Shown: piece by piece, positions 10,629 to 22,480 of the stretch
Numbering within the stretch: the first letter of the stretch is position 1
Layout: each line of letters opens with the position of its first letter
Source of the DNA: Schistocerca nitens
Lineage: Eukaryota > Arthropoda > Insecta > Orthoptera > Acrididae
NCBI RefSeq assembly: GCF_023898315.1
Contig: NC_064616.1
Location: 295,728,934 to 295,792,933, forward strand
DNA length: 64,000 nucleotides
Direction: 5' to 3'
The notes under the pieces: model-generated
The model's database searches: none
What the model was told of the DNA's origin: nothing
The model's input: the letters and a program-made list of their open reading frames with translations, nothing else
Made by a program: the position numbers and the translations under genes

Positions 10629-11290
10629 CGAGGGGCGTTCAGAAAGTAAGCTCCGATCGGTCGCGAAATGGAAACGACTATGAAAATCCGATAAAGCTTT
10701 GCACAGATGTGTTGGGTAGTGTCTCTAGTATAACCCCAGTTAGCATCACGTCGCTCTTCTCATTTCTGAGCTCGCAGTGAGTGCGTAAAGATGTCTAGAA
10801 AATAGTGTCTGCCGCCAAGTACGAGGGCCTGGTGAGAAATTTCGCCTGAAGCTATGCAGCTAACATTACATAACTGTCGTGCTGTTTCGTCTTCAAGACA
10901 ATTCTCAGCCGCATTCTGCAGGGGCAATGAAGATGCTCCTGCATCGTTTTCAAATGGAAATGTGAGATTACCCACAATACAGTCCGCAATTGTCTCCCCC
11001 TGAGTTTCATCTCTGGTCACATGAACCGCTGTCTTTGAAGACAACATTTTGACACAGACAACGAGGTGTAGGCCAGCGTGGAGAATTGACGGAAAGCACT
11101 GGCGGCTGCCTTCTATGATGAGGCTATTGAAAAGTTGGTACAACGCTATGACAAAAGTCTAAGTCAGAACGGCGACTACGTAGAGAAGTAGCTGAAAGGT
11201 GTAGCTAATTGTTACAAGTAAAACATTTCTGATGTTCACTGTGGTTTCAATTTGGCAATCAATCGGAGCTTACTTTCTGAACAGGCCTCG
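10629..11290 (+). mobile_element. Internally deleted mariner element flanked by TA
   Basis: TIRs pair: left CGAGGGGCGTTCAGAAAGTAAGCTCCGATC, right ATCGGAGCTTACTTTCTGAACAGGCCTCG, with TA at 10627-10628 and 11291-11292. The interior keeps only the 3' half of a transposase (DNSQPHSAGAMKMLLHRF; AAFYDEAIEKLVQRYDK-like; GDYVEK), with stops. The first catalytic domain is missing. The minus frame 10760-11143 is a shadow. Confidence 0.88.
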
Positions 11291-11292
11291 TA

Positions 11293-11824
11293 GAATAGTG
11301 ACATAAAATGTCCAAGAGAGCAATAATGAAAATTTAATGTACAAATGGTGGTCTTTACGCAAATTAAAACACAAAATTACGCACCTTATTACGAACCGGG
11401 CTGATGCCACCTGAAAATGAAGACCTCGGCAACTCATTAATTAAATTGGATGCCGGTGGCTTTGAAATAGCCTGTGAGCAAGTTATATTTAGAAAACGGT
11501 GGAGTAAAACAGGAACACAGGTGGGGAAGATCCAATATCTTACACAAGTTTCATTGTGCAGTCGTGTATTTGGACATGCCAATATGATGTGGTTAAGTAC
11601 CGCTACTGCTGTTGTGCCCTTATCGCAGTGTCCTGACGTGATAATCTTCAACCGATACAGTGCGCAGGGTAACATCCGTATCCTGGCCTCATGCGAATGA
11701 TAGAAGTCATATGACGTCTATGAAGCTGCACCGAGGCGAACAATGGTCGAGAAGAGATGTTCGGTTGTCTGGCCGCCAGGTGGCCGCCCTTAAGAGTGCT
11801 GAGGGACATGCCATTCATAGGCAG
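11293..11824. other. Unassigned spacer
   Basis: Frames on both strands at 11364-11700 overlap but show no domain. Nothing recognised. Confidence 0.35.
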
Positions 11825-11836
11825 CCTTTCGTATCG

Positions 11837-12028
11837 CCGGCCGCGGTGGCCGACCGGTTCTAGGCGCTTCACTCCGGAACCGTGCGACTGGTACGGTCGC
11901 AGGTTCGAATCCTGCCTCGGGCATGGATGTGTGTGATGTCCTTAGGTTAGTTAGGTTTAAGTAGCTCTAAGTTCTAGGGGACTGATGAGCTCAGATGTTA
12001 AGTCCCATAGTGCTCAGAGCAGATTAAA
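11837..12028 (+). mobile_element. SINE family A, 12-bp duplication
   Basis: Family A head and body as in the 6270 copy; tail degraded to AGAGCAGATTAAA. Flanked by CCTTTCGTATCG at 11825-11836 and 12029-12040. Confidence 0.95.
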
Positions 12029-12062
12029 CCTTTCGTATCGTCGATGTGAGATACGTATAAGG

Positions 12063-12266
12063 TTCAAAATGGTTAAAATGGCTCTGAGCACTATGCGACT
12101 TAACTTCTGAGGTCATCAGTCGCCTAGAACTTAGAATTAATTAAACCTAACTAACCTAAGGACATCACACACATCCATACGCGAGGCAGGAGTCGAACCT
12201 GCGACCGTAGCGGTCGCTCGGTTCCAGACTGTAGCGCCCAGAACCGCACGACCACTCCGGGCGGCC
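12063..12266 (-). mobile_element. SINE family A, 13-bp duplication
   Basis: Complete family A on the minus strand. Flanked by GATACGTATAAGG (12050-12062) and GATGCGTATAAGG (12267-12279). Only 34 bases from the preceding SINE and in the opposite orientation. Confidence 0.95.
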
Positions 12267-12279
12267 GATGCGTATAAGG

Positions 12280-13340
12280 GATTGCCGTTGGGCATATCTG
12301 GCCTTCTGTAATACTCCTCTTGGCAAGACGGTCAACAGCTTCATTAGGAAGAATGCCGTAATGTCCTTTAATCCAGAGTAATTGGACGGCAATGTCCGAG
12401 GCCTGCTCGTCGCTAATGGTCGCCAAGACGTTCAGAATATATCTGTTGCTCTGTTTATCAAACACGAGATGTTGCAATTTCTGCAGCTCAATTCGAGAGT
12501 CGGTAAGTATCTGGACGAACTTGAATGCGAGTACTATAATGAATGGCTACCTGATGGCCAGTAAGTCCGCCGTGCCGTGTAGACGGAAGTTGCAAGAGGA
12601 AGCGCAAACATTTGGTAAGCGACACTAGAAGGGCTAAAGAAGGCGTATCCCACACCCGCTTCAGATTTAGAACCGTCCGTATAGGTATGAGCCTACTGGG
12701 GTCTTGGTATGCTGACAAAATGCTCCAGGTCGCGAATGATGTTCGTCTCCGGAAATCGGACGGCAGGTATCCCACTGGGGCTGGAGTGAAGAATAGGCTA
12801 AACGAAAAACGAAAACAGGGGAGTTTTTTGTCCTCTAGAACGAGTGCAAACAGATGGCGCCACTTCTCGTAGGTGCGAACTAATAAATAAGTTCTGTTCA
12901 TTCGTCGTCCATGAGGAGCCTGTGTGAGTTTCGAGAATCGAACCAGTGCCTTAAGAGAGGGACAATCAGATATCGAAGACCGACTGAGAGAAAGATATCA
13001 GACAACCTCTGCCGTCTTACAGACAACGGCATGACGGATGCTTCCACTAGCACTGCGTTGGTGGACGTTGATTTGTTGGCTCCAAGGACAAGACGAATCA
13101 CTGTATAACGGATGACATCGAGCTTGCGCAAAGTTGATTGCGTTGCAGTGCCGCAGACAATATTACACTAATCGCAGACAGAACGGATCAAGACCTTCCA
13201 CGGAGTCAAGGGCATAATCGTTTCCGCTCCCCACCATAGTCTGGCAAGCATACGCAAGCTATTCAGTGTTATCAACAGCGGACGCTATGAGTGCCACTTT
13301 CTTCCAATGCAGACATTCATCTCAGAAGACTTCCTGCATA
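12280..13340 (-). mobile_element. LINE fragment with RNase H domain
   Basis: Reading 13131 to 12280 on the minus strand: a region after the reverse transcriptase (KLDVIRYTVIRLVLGANKST), then an RNase H-like domain with YTDGSKSEAGVGYAF (first catalytic D; near 12690-12650), a later E-containing stretch, a TDSRIELQKLQHLV-like block (near 12500-12470) and QLLWIKGHYGILPNEAVDRLAK split across 12390-12325, which carries the conserved GH..I..NE..D block. Frameshifts separate the parts. RNase H after RT is typical of I-group LINEs; clade inferred. Different family from the LINE at 15050-22490. Confidence 0.8.
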
Positions 13341-14095
13341 CGTCACGCCGCTCTCATGTCACACGCAATATCAAAGATGGAAAAAGCTGTCTATCGACTT
13401 CCGTGATGGTACTTGTAGCAACACGCGAGGCGAACATGACGTTCAAAACAGTAAAATTCGCACTTTACTGCAATGTACATTAACCTCGAAGATACATTGT
13501 TTATGAGTGCGTAAAGCTCTGCATTCATGGGGACTCGACTGTAGATAAAGGAGAGATTAATGTATTTGTAAGAATAAATCCCGAAACTTACTAAAAAAGT
13601 TGTACTACTTTTCCTGATACGTCTTTGTCAATCATCAACGTGCGCGCACTTAATGATTTATAAGGAAAAAACAAGCTGAAGTCAGTCGGCACCTAATCCA
13701 TTTAACGTATATTTTCAACGGTGTTCTTTAAGGTGACTCAACAACACAGTTTATTTTTAGAACCTCTGAAAACTAGTTTCAGGAGTTGGTCTTTAATTAA
13801 AAAGGATGGATAGCCATTCTACACGTAGGAGACAAATTAACGCAGCAACTCATTTAACTTACGTTTTACGAATAAATATTATTTCAAAACATCAGCACAC
13901 TGAGGATCTTTCGAAAATGCGTCTGTATTGGTACAATTTGCTGTAATAAAATAACGGAAAATATCATATTGGGAGTTAAAGATTTACTTCAATTAAAACA
14001 TTGTTTGGCGAAGAAGTGTCCTAGAAGAACTAACTCGCAAATTTTCTTATAAACTTTATAGATGGTTCAGACTAAGTTACCTTTCAATTCTTTTG
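13341..14095. other. Unassigned AT-rich spacer
   Basis: No coding or repeat features recognised. Confidence 0.35.
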
Positions 14096-14152
14096 AGCCA
14101 GCCGGTGTGGCCGAGCGGTTCTAGACGCTTCAGTCTGGAACTGCGAGGCAAT
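14096..14152 (+). mobile_element. SINE family A, 5' head only
   Basis: AGCCGGTGTGGCCGAGCGGTTCTAGACGCTTCAGTCTGGAACTGCGAGGC matches the family A head up to just before the B box, then stops abruptly. Retroposons are usually 5' truncated; a head-only copy needs a deletion or a very short transcript. Confidence 0.75.
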
Positions 14153-15049
14153 ACCACACTCCTAACCACTTTTCCTTTTTGTTCTTTTTTCGTATAATGC
14201 TCCATAAGATACATATTATACTTGCCACGCATGTAGACAAAATAATATAAATAAAATGACTATACTAATTTGATTAGAAATTCTTGTGTCTCCATTTTCT
14301 TAATCTCATAACGAAAATTTTTCTCTATTTTTCAGGATAAAGATTATGAAAATAATAAATGAATCATTCAATAATGAGAGTTTAGACAATCATAATAATT
14401 ACGCGGGAAGATAAATAAAGAATTGGAGTCAGGGATATTCGATCCATTCTTTTAACCAAATGTGTTAACACCGCTAAGATCGAAAAAAAGGAACATGTAG
14501 CGGGATGCGAACCTGCATCTTTCGACTCCGTAAACGACGACATTATACATAACGACAGCGTTTCTTTTCTGCTTATAGCGGCAGGGAAAAACGGACACAA
14601 TCAGCTTCAGGCTGGGTGGAGACAAAGTGGGCAGGGGTTGAATCCCGAGGCCTGGCCACGATGCCGCCGCCTCCCCCCCCCCCCCCCCAACCCCTCCAGC
14701 CTGTCGCTATGCTGGTCCCACACATGGTACAGGCATTTTTTATTTTTTATCTTTATTTATTTGTTTTTATTGAAACCTCTTAACTTCCTACTAAAAAAAA
14801 ATCGGACTTAATCCTACATGGTTTCCGACACTCAATAAAGAAAAAAAATTCATTTCCATTCGTGGTCTGCATCAATTTTTGCTTATTTTTTACTAAAAAA
14901 ACAGGGCCACGAAAATAAAATAAACCGTCTAACAATACACCTGAAAACGGATCATAACGAAAACACCAAGAGGATCGGTTAACTCAGCACCTTTTTTTCT
15001 TAATTTTACCAAAAGCGAGGTAACAGGTATGAATCATTCGAATAGAAAA
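14153..15049. other. Unassigned spacer with poly-C tract
   Basis: A run of C at 14673-14688 and several A/T runs. A tRNA-like GATGCGAACCTGCAT stretch near 14512 is too weak to call. No coding sequence recognised. Confidence 0.4.
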
Positions 15050-15099
15050 GGGATTCTATACTTCATCCAATTCCTTACCGATTAAATATTAGTAAAAAG

Positions 15100-15960
15100 C
15101 TTACGATAGCGTTGCGTCTTTGCCATGTCCAATGGGCTCTTACCATATACTGGTAAGAGGCACAAGGGTCCCAGTCATACCAGCTCCCCACCACGTAATG
15201 AACATAATGCCCGACAAGCTACATACTTGTACTGTTCATCGTTCTAGGAAATAATTTTGAATCGTGACGCAGGGGAATCTGACTGGAGATTGCCGCTTCC
15301 GTCATCCTGGCAAGAAAGGCCAATTGTCAGCGGAGCGAACTCTAATGTCTGTGTCCACTGGCGACCAAGCAGTGACAGTGTTTACATTCCATGGCAATGA
15401 CTGCACCGGTCTGTTTCTCTAACGCCAATGCAAAAAAGTCTAATGTTGCTGGCGAGAAGGTTATGAACTACTTGGTACCATGAAGACTCCATTTCCATCG
15501 GAAAAATATGTAGGCTGACATTGGACCAAACAACCTTCCAATCTGTCCCTGGCGATAGAGATTACATAGGGGAAGCGTGATTTGGAAACGTCCAGCACCT
15601 TAACAGCATTTTTACAGAGAGTGTCAACCCCCAAATGCTGACATCAATAAAAAAAAATTCCTGAATATGCCTTAATTTATTATTTATCCTACAAACATCT
15701 ATTGGAGGGGTTAAGCTCACAGGTAGGAGACAGGTAAAAAGGCGAGCTGTAAGTGACTGGGAGACACGAAGACATATTAAAACAGTGCGTCGAAGTAATA
15801 AACAGAAGATTTGGGCCAAACATCATGGAGGCCCAGATCTCCCATCAGCCCAGGTCTCGGCATAACCTCATAGCGCACCCAATAAACCAGATAAACTTGC
15901 CCGATAATCGTAACTTTCGGGACACCATCGCAGGTGAGGGTAAAATTTGGGCTAAAAAAT
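15100..15960 (-). pseudogene. LINE C-terminal region after reverse transcriptase
   Basis: Minus-strand translation shows a block WYQVVHNLLASNIRLFCIGV (near 15475-15415), then a Cys-His pattern R.TDRCSHCHG (near 15410-15385), a common feature of the region after the reverse transcriptase in L1/Tx1-like LINEs. The 85-codon frame at 15562-15819 is part of it. Stops throughout. Confidence 0.65.
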
Positions 15961-16073
15961 AGGCTTTACTCAACACCTAAGTTTCGAAGGCCCAAACCTT
16001 ACGAGGTAACGAAAGGGAGTGACGCTCGTATTCAAGGATCGCTCCTTGAATCCTGTCCGTGACGGACTTTCAG

Positions 16074-16274
16074 CCGGCCGGGGTGGCCGAGCGGTTCTAG
16101 GCGCTACATTCTGGAACCGCGCAACCGCTACGGTCGCAGGTTCGAATCCTGCGTCGGGCATGGATGTGTGTGATGTCCTTAGGTTAGTTAGGTTTAAGTA
16201 GTTCTAAGTTCTAGGGGACTGATGACCTTAGAAGTTAAGTCCCATACTGCTCAGAGCCATTTGAACCATTTTGA
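16074..16274 (+). mobile_element. SINE family A, 12-bp duplication
   Basis: Complete family A. Flanked by ACGGACTTTCAG at 16062-16073 and 16275-16286, inside the LINE. Confidence 0.96.
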
Positions 16275-16282
16275 ACGGACTT

Positions 16283-17600
16283 TCAGTTTAATGCAGCCAT
16301 CTTCATCGGACAACGATCAATAAATAGTAACGCCCAACGATCGATGGAAGGCGACAGCCACAGCCCATAGAATCTCAACCGCGTGAAATCCCCACTAGCT
16401 GAGTATCCGACACTCACGGTCGTTAATCTGTGCTCCCTCAAGACGATAAAATGCATCCAAAACGTCCTTGAGAACCGGTATGTCGTATGAGTACGCAGAG
16501 CTACCATAACGGCATCGGCATACGCATGAATGCTGAAACTTTCTCCCAATAACGACCAGACATTCAACCGAGCAGCTACGGAGCGCAATAAAGGTTCCAG
16601 AAATAGCGCGAATAACGACATAGACTGGGCACTCCCCCGCAGGACACCTCGACACACTTCTATTCACGACAATAAACCGCTGAACACTAGTAATTAGAGA
16701 GGTGAATATCCGTCGTGCAGCATCATTAAAACCAACAGCCGTCAACACTCGCGACAGAAACTCATGACTGCCGCGCGGGATTAGCCGAGCGGTGTCGGCG
16801 CTGCAGTCATGGACTGTGCGGCTGGTCCCGGCTGAGGTTCGAGTCCTCCCCCGGCATGTGTGTGTGTGTTTGTCCTTAGGATAATTTAGGTTAAGTAGTG
16901 TGTAAGCTTAGGGACTGATGACCTTAGCAGTTAAGTCCCATAAGACTTCACACACATTTGAACATTTTGAACATAAACTCATCACTAATTTGGTCAAACG
17001 TGTGATTAAAACTAATAAAGAGAAAAGCTCCCGACACAGGAGCAGTGGAAGTAATCTAGATGAGATCACCACATTCAGCAGCAGAAGTAAGGAGAGAAGA
17101 CCCGGGAGACAACTTTGATAACGTGCGACAATGTCAACAAGTAAAGTCGACAAACGCCTATTTGTCGCCCGCGCTACGATTTTATAAGCAAAACTGCATA
17201 GCGTTATTGGTTAGATCTGATTCACGGACAGACGTCACGTGTTTTAGGGAATTACAACAATTTTTCCAACCTTAAAGTGGGGCGGGTTGTGTACCCCTTG
17301 CACAAGTTCATTCACTATAGATGTTATCATATCTCCTATCAGAAGTCAAAGCCGAGAGTAAAATTCTTTGGGAAGCCCATCCAAAACCGGTGATTTGTGG
17401 AAAGCAGAGTGAACTACAATGTCAGACACCTCATCACGGTGAAAATCTGCCAAAAACTTCTCATGGAGAGCTGGCGTAACAACACTATCAATGAGGGAAG
17501 TAAAAACAGCAGACCGTATACTGTCTGACATCACTCCAATATAAATATCGGAAAAATACCGAGAAAGTTCAAGCATTATATCAGGTTGGGGTGACCACTG
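16283..17600 (-). pseudogene. LINE reverse transcriptase with altered catalytic motif
   Basis: From 17576 down: DGLPKEFYSRL, then (through shifts) HFKVGKIVVIP, RPITL-type YKIVARATNRRLSTLLVDIV (17190-17130), RYQSCLPG, and after the SINE at 16769-16974 HEFLSRVLTAVGFNDAARRI, RGV-LRGSAQSMSLFALFLEP, HAYADAVMVAL and EGAQINDREC. The catalytic YADD reads YADA at 16522-16511, removing one metal-binding aspartate. Several frameshifts show the copy is dead. Confidence 0.85.
16769..16974 (+). mobile_element. SINE family B
   Basis: Head GCCGCGCGGGATTAGCCGAGCGG, B-box-like GGTTCGAGTCC, body CCTTAGGATAATTTAGGTTAAG, end CACACACATTTGAAC. Flanked by AAACTCATGAC (16758-16768) and AAACTCATCAC (16975-16985), one mismatch. 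Confidence 0.92.
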
Positions 17601-17955
17601 TCGTCCATCGACAGGGTGTTACAAAAAGGTACGGCCAAACTTGCAGGAAACATTCCTCACACACAAATAAAGAAAATATGTTATTTGGACATGTGTCCGG
17701 AAACGCTTAATTTCCATGTTAGAGATCATTTTAGTTTCGTCAGTATGTACTGTACTTCCTCGATTCACTGCCAGTTGGCCCAATTGAAGGAAGGTAATGT
17801 TGACTACGGTGCTTGTGTTGACATGCGACTCATTGCTCTACAGTACTAGCATCAAGCACATCAGTACGTAGCATCAACAGGTTAGTATTCATCACGAACG
17901 TGGTTATGCAGTCAGTGCAATATTTACAAATGCGGAGTAGGCAGATGCCCATTTG

Positions 17956-19216
17956 ATGTATGGATTAGCACGGGGCAATAGCCGTGGCGCGGTACGTTTG
18001 TATCGAGACAGATTTCCAGAACGAAGGTGTCCCAACAGGAAGACGTTCGAAGCAATTGATCTGCGTCTTAGGGAGCACGGAACATTCCAGCCTATGACTC
18101 GCGACTGGGGAAGACCTAGAACGACGAGGACACCTGCAATGGACGAGGCAATTCTTCGTGCAGTTGACGATAACCCTAATGTCAGCGTCAGAGAAGTTGC
18201 TGCTGTACAAGGTAACGTTGACCACGTCACTGTATGGAGAGTGCTACGGGAGAACAAGTTGTTTCCGTACCATGTACAGCATGTGCAGGCACTATCAGCA
18301 GCTAATTGGCCTCCACGGGTACACTTCTGCGAGTGGTTCATCCAACAATGTGTCAATCCTCATTTCAGTGCAAATGTTCTCTTTACGGATGAGGCTTCAT
18401 TCCAACGTGATCAAATTGTAAATTTTCACAATCACCATGTGTGGGCTGACAAGAATCCGCAGTCCGCAGCTCGTGGTCGTGCGGTAGCGTTCTCGCTTCA
18501 CGCGCCCGGGTTCCCGGGTTCGATTCCCCGTGGGGTCAGTGATTTTCTCTGCCTCGTGATGACTGGGTGTTGTGTGATGTCCTTAGGTTAGTTAGGTTTA
18601 AGTAGTTCTGAGTTCTAAGGGACTGATGACCATAGATGTTAAGTCCCATAGTGCTCAGAGCCATTTGAACCATTTGAAGAATCCGCACGCAATTGTGCAA
18701 TCACGTCAGCAACACAGATTTTCTGTGAACATTTGGGCAGGCATTGTTGGTGATGTCTTGACTGGGCCCCATGTTCTTCCACCTACGCTCAATGGAGCAC
18801 GTTATCATGATTTCATACGGGATACTCTACCTGTGCTGCTAGAACATGTGCCTTTACGAGTACGACACAACATGTGGTTCATGCACGATGGAGCCCCTGC
18901 ACATTTCAGTCGAAGTGTTCGTACGCTTCTCAACAACAGATTCGGTGACCGATGGATTGGTAGAGGCGGACCAATTCCATGGCCTCCACGCTCTCCTGAC
19001 CTCAACCCTCTTGACTTTCAGTTATGGGGGCATTTGAAAGCTCTTGTCTACGAAAGCCCGGTACCAAATGTAGAGACTCTTCGTGCTCATATTGTGGACG
19101 GCTGTGATACAATACGCCATTCTCCAGGGCTGCATCAGCGCATCAGGGATTCCATGCGACGGAGGGTGGATGCATGTATCCTCGCTAACGGAGGACATTT
19201 TGAACATTTCCTGTAA
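17956..19216 (+). pseudogene. DD41D mariner-like transposase, interrupted by a SINE
   Basis: Two open pieces, 17953-18461 and 18677-19216, in register once the SINE and one target copy are removed (…ADKNP then HAIVQSR…). N-terminal DNA-binding region: GLARGNSRGAVRLYRDRF, then a second helix-turn-helix ISVREVAAV-like VSVREVAAVQGNVDHVTVWR. Catalytic residues: D in LFTDEASF (18385-18408), D in MHDGAPAH (18883-18906), D in SPDLNPLDF. I count 41 residues between the second and third catalytic aspartates, so DD41D, unlike mariner DD34D or Tc1 DD34E. The C-terminal GGHFEHFL is the usual ending of this group. The N-terminus carries a stop near 17939, so the original start is upstream. Apart from this stop and the SINE the coding region is open. 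Confidence 0.9.
18462..18676 (+). mobile_element. Chimeric SINE (family D) with 11-bp duplication
   Basis: Head GCTCGTGGTCGTGCGGTAGCG and GGTTCGATTCCC, middle GATTTTCTCTGCCTCGTGATGACTGGGTGTTGTG resembles family C, and the 3' half (TGTCCTTAGGTTAGTTAGG to GAGCCATTTGAACCATTTG) is that of family A. Flanked by AAGAATCCGCA at 18451-18461 and 18677-18687. Confidence 0.92.
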
Positions 19217-19424
19217 CAAAGTGTTTGAAGTCACGCTGGTACGTTCTGTTGCTGTGTGTTTCCATTCCATGATTAATGTGATTTGAAGAGAAGTAATAAA
19301 ATGAGCTCTAACATGGAAAGTAAGCGTTTCCGGACACATGTCCACATAACATATTTTCTTTCTTTGTGTGTGAGGAATGTTTCCTGAAAGTTTGGCCGTA
19401 CCTTTTTGTAACACCCTGTATAGA

Positions 19425-20400
19425 ACGAATGGTAGTGAGACACGTAGTCTGACATCGCTTTCGAAGCCGAATTAGATGACAAAGAGACGCCAACCCATCC
19501 TGGAGAACGCAAACGAAGACCTTCTAATTCCAGTCTTTTGAGTTGGAGGAGTTTCGTCTTCACGTGGTGAACTTCCATAACTCTTAAAGGGACGTCTCGA
19601 GCACTCTCATAAAGATCACGGAGGACAGCGTAATAAAATTCTCGAGTCCTACCCTTTTCAGCCGCTTCAGTTAGAGCTAAAACGCATGAGTGCAATGCGA
19701 AGCCAAGGTTTGCAAATGGCAACCCATCATTGAGTATTTGAGGGCTAACGCACTCGAGAACGGCTTGTCCACCCCCACACGACAGTGATGATATCACCCA
19801 GAAAGGGGTGTACCAGTTGTAAGAAATTTAGCTTCCAAGTAGGACGAAAAAGATGTACCCGCTGCGGGACGTTGTTAAGAGTCACTGAAACAGCACAGTG
19901 ATCACCGAAGCTGCCAGGAATCACATCAGTTAACAAAAGTTGACTGCATAGGGAAGTGGACAAATAAAAACGGTCTATTCGGCTGCTAGAAATAGCTGTA
20001 AAATACGTAAAACGCACAATGTGGGATATCTGCATATCCAAGCATTTTGTAGAGTCAACGACGCCACTGTATCATTAAGTTCACGACAATAGTTATAAAT
20101 GGAACTCTGATCCACAGGACGTAGGACGCGGTTGAAATTCCTCCCCCCCCCCCCTCCCCGCCCTCCCCCCCCCCCAATCAAAATTTTTCGCTGGTTTTGG
20201 CGAAGTAACAAATGGCATCTTTCATGTAAAAGTGCGAGCGGTCATATGTACGACCAGATCCAGATGGACCATATAGAAACATTAAGGGGAGGTCATAAAA
20301 ACGACACCCTATACCCCGACCATCGCTCAGCATGTCAAAGTCCGTTAACGGAATACCATCCCTATAAAGCACGGCGCAAAGTTAAAATCACAGAATACCC
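19425..20400 (-). pseudogene. LINE apurinic-like endonuclease domain
   Basis: Minus strand from 20372: PLTDFDMLSDGRGIGCRFYD, LYGPSGSGRTYDRS, then the GDFN region, where a run of C on the plus strand (20137-20175) has become a poly-glycine frame, then SSSRIDRFYLSTSL (near 19995-19950) and SFGDHCAVSVTLN (near 19895), the SDH-like catalytic histidine block of exo-endo-phosphatase endonucleases. The following linker to RT (19797-19430) contains SRSREFYY-like and a coiled region. Broken by frameshifts. Confidence 0.82.
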
Positions 20401-20473
20401 AGGGAGACAAAACACGTCAAATAACACTTATTGAAAACTCACGACATCGGCTTGGGAAGCATAAATAAACTGT

Positions 20474-20674
20474 TCAAATGGTTCAAATGGCTCTGAGCAC
20501 TATGGGACTTAACATCTAAGGTCATCAGTCCCCTAGAACTTAGAACTACTTAAACCTAACTAGCCTAAGGACATCACACACATCCATGCCCGAGGCAGGA
20601 TTCGAACCTGCGACCGTAGCGGTCGCGCGGTTCCAGGCTGAAGCGCCTAGAACCGCTCGGCCACATTGGCCGTC
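20474..20674 (-). mobile_element. SINE family A, 11-bp duplication
   Basis: Complete family A, minus strand. Flanked by AAATAAACTGT at 20463-20473 and 20675-20685; sits between ORF1 and the endonuclease of the LINE. Confidence 0.95.
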
Positions 20675-20689
20675 AAATAAACTGTGATA

Positions 20690-22480
20690 AGGCAGCAATC
20701 CTTAATGGACAGCTTATTCTATTAACATTTAGGATAAGAAACGTATACGCCTGCATTAGTTAACACATGTAAGACATGAAAGCAGAACTAGGAAAGAATT
20801 TGCGGATCGGGTCCCGCTCTCCGCAACATCGGCAGACAGCGAAGACGATTATACAGAATTTGAATCCTGTCCACCGGAAGGTGCAGATTCCATGCTTTGT
20901 CTTTTTTTTTTTTTTTTTCAGCACGACGCTGCACGCTCGGGATGAAACAGTTGTTTCACACCTCTCCGTGACAAGACAACTTCTTGACTCGGAAGGATAG
21001 AGGGCTGATCAGAGTCCGCTCCAGGGTAGAGGCGTCCCCACTGCACTCAGTGGAATTGCGAGAGACCCAACTGGGATCGAAGAACATCATCATCAAACAA
21101 AGAAGAGACAGGCAATTCAGCGTCAATGCATTATCTGACTACCTGGAAGAGAATCCGCAATAACCTGTTGCTACATCGTATCAGATTGAGGAAGGGAAGG
21201 CACTGCACTAGAACACTGTAAATGCAGGACGGCAGACGATGTGCGTGTTAAATCATCGGGACCACCGGAACAGTGGTTCTTAGGGGTAGAGGAGGGGACG
21301 CAGACGCAACATTCATTTCAACATCAACAGGACCAGCGTCGTCATCCTTGGTGAAACAAGAACCGCAGTTAACGTCAGTTTTCAAAGAATCACCACTGGA
21401 AGAACACCACCCAGGAGCCGCAACTGAACGTGCTGGTAATGGTGCAAAGTCGCGCGGAATGGAGGTGGGGCAATGCCTGCCCAATGTCCTCTAAAGCTGG
21501 AGAAGCACAGACAGCAGATTGCGAAGACACTAATTCAACTAATGTTAACGTTTTTCATAGGACTACTTTAAAACCTTAATGCGGCAAGGACAGTTGGATC
21601 TGAGGTGGCCACTTTCACTGCAGAGGAAGCAGATTCCTCCTTCCCCTGCATACGTAACATGAATCCGGTAACCACAAACATTCAGGTGTGAAAGAATATT
21701 CTTCTGAACACACATTTCTACGGTTCGGATACCACTGCAACATTGCAAGCGATGTTGAGCAGACAAGCGTTCCCGATGGATATGCCAGACGATACCATAA
21801 GCCAGCAACGCCGCCTTTAGAAATGAATCGTCCACTTCGGATGGAAGTTTCTAAACTCTAACCGGAATATACTCGAACGCCGCATTTGCAAGAAGGACTA
21901 GACTTACGAAACCATTACGACATGTAAACATCACCTGAGAACCAACCCGGAAGAGAAGCCGGAAGAATCTTGAAATTTCGCAAAAAAAATGCATGCAAAT
22001 CCGAATCAAAATAAGCAGTATCTACCTGACCAGATGTAACTCGAATCGCATCAACCAAACAATCGTGAACTTCTAGAGAGCCTGGCTGAAAATGCCGGGT
22101 ACTCTTGCCAAAACTGAAACGAGCGGCACCCAGACGAGGAATATTCTTGAGAGGTTCCACACACATCATGGCGTGGCAGAACACGCCGCCGGCAGAGAAC
22201 AAACCGACAACGCACTCCGCTAGGCAGAAACGATGCGATAGAGGCCGATACACACACAAGATTGAGTACACCCAAGTTCGACCCACGCGGCGCTGCTGTA
22301 CAAGCGGAAGTAAGAATAACCTGCTCGCTCGGAGCGCAGGGCGAAACTGCTTAGTAGGCAGTTGTGTTAACCAGTGTGCCACCCAGACACAGTATTTATC
22401 GCAGAATGCAAAGTGCGAACCACCAACCAACAATCTCCCACTACACAATTCCGTACTCATAGCCACTACACCACATTGAG
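20690..22480 (-). pseudogene. LINE ORF1 (nucleic-acid binding, zinc knuckle)
   Basis: Minus-strand frames 22466-21915, 21835-21563 and 21484-21248 are successive pieces. A CCHC zinc knuckle, CFLCSESGHLRSNC (C-X2-C-X4-H-X4-C), lies at 21631-21590. Upstream VRGIR-type and KNILSHLNVCGYRIHVTY segments fit an RNA-chaperone ORF1; downstream is an acidic, proline-rich tail. Frameshifts at about 21840 and 21560. Confidence 0.75.

Larger units (their letters stand above)
17611..19420 (+). mobile_element. DD41D Tc1/mariner-like transposon with ~120 bp terminal inverted repeats
   Basis: Left ACAGGGTGTTACAAAAAGGTACGGCCAAACTT pairs with right AAGTTTGGCCGTACCTTTTTGTAACACCCTGT, and pairing continues about 120 bases inward (ACATGTGTCCGGAAACGCTTA). 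The element lies in the minus-strand LINE between its endonuclease and reverse transcriptase. A SINE at 18462-18676 interrupts the transposase. Confidence 0.92.

Noticed and set aside
12612-12872. Plus-strand 86-codon frame
   Set aside because: Antisense to the RNase H domain of the LINE.
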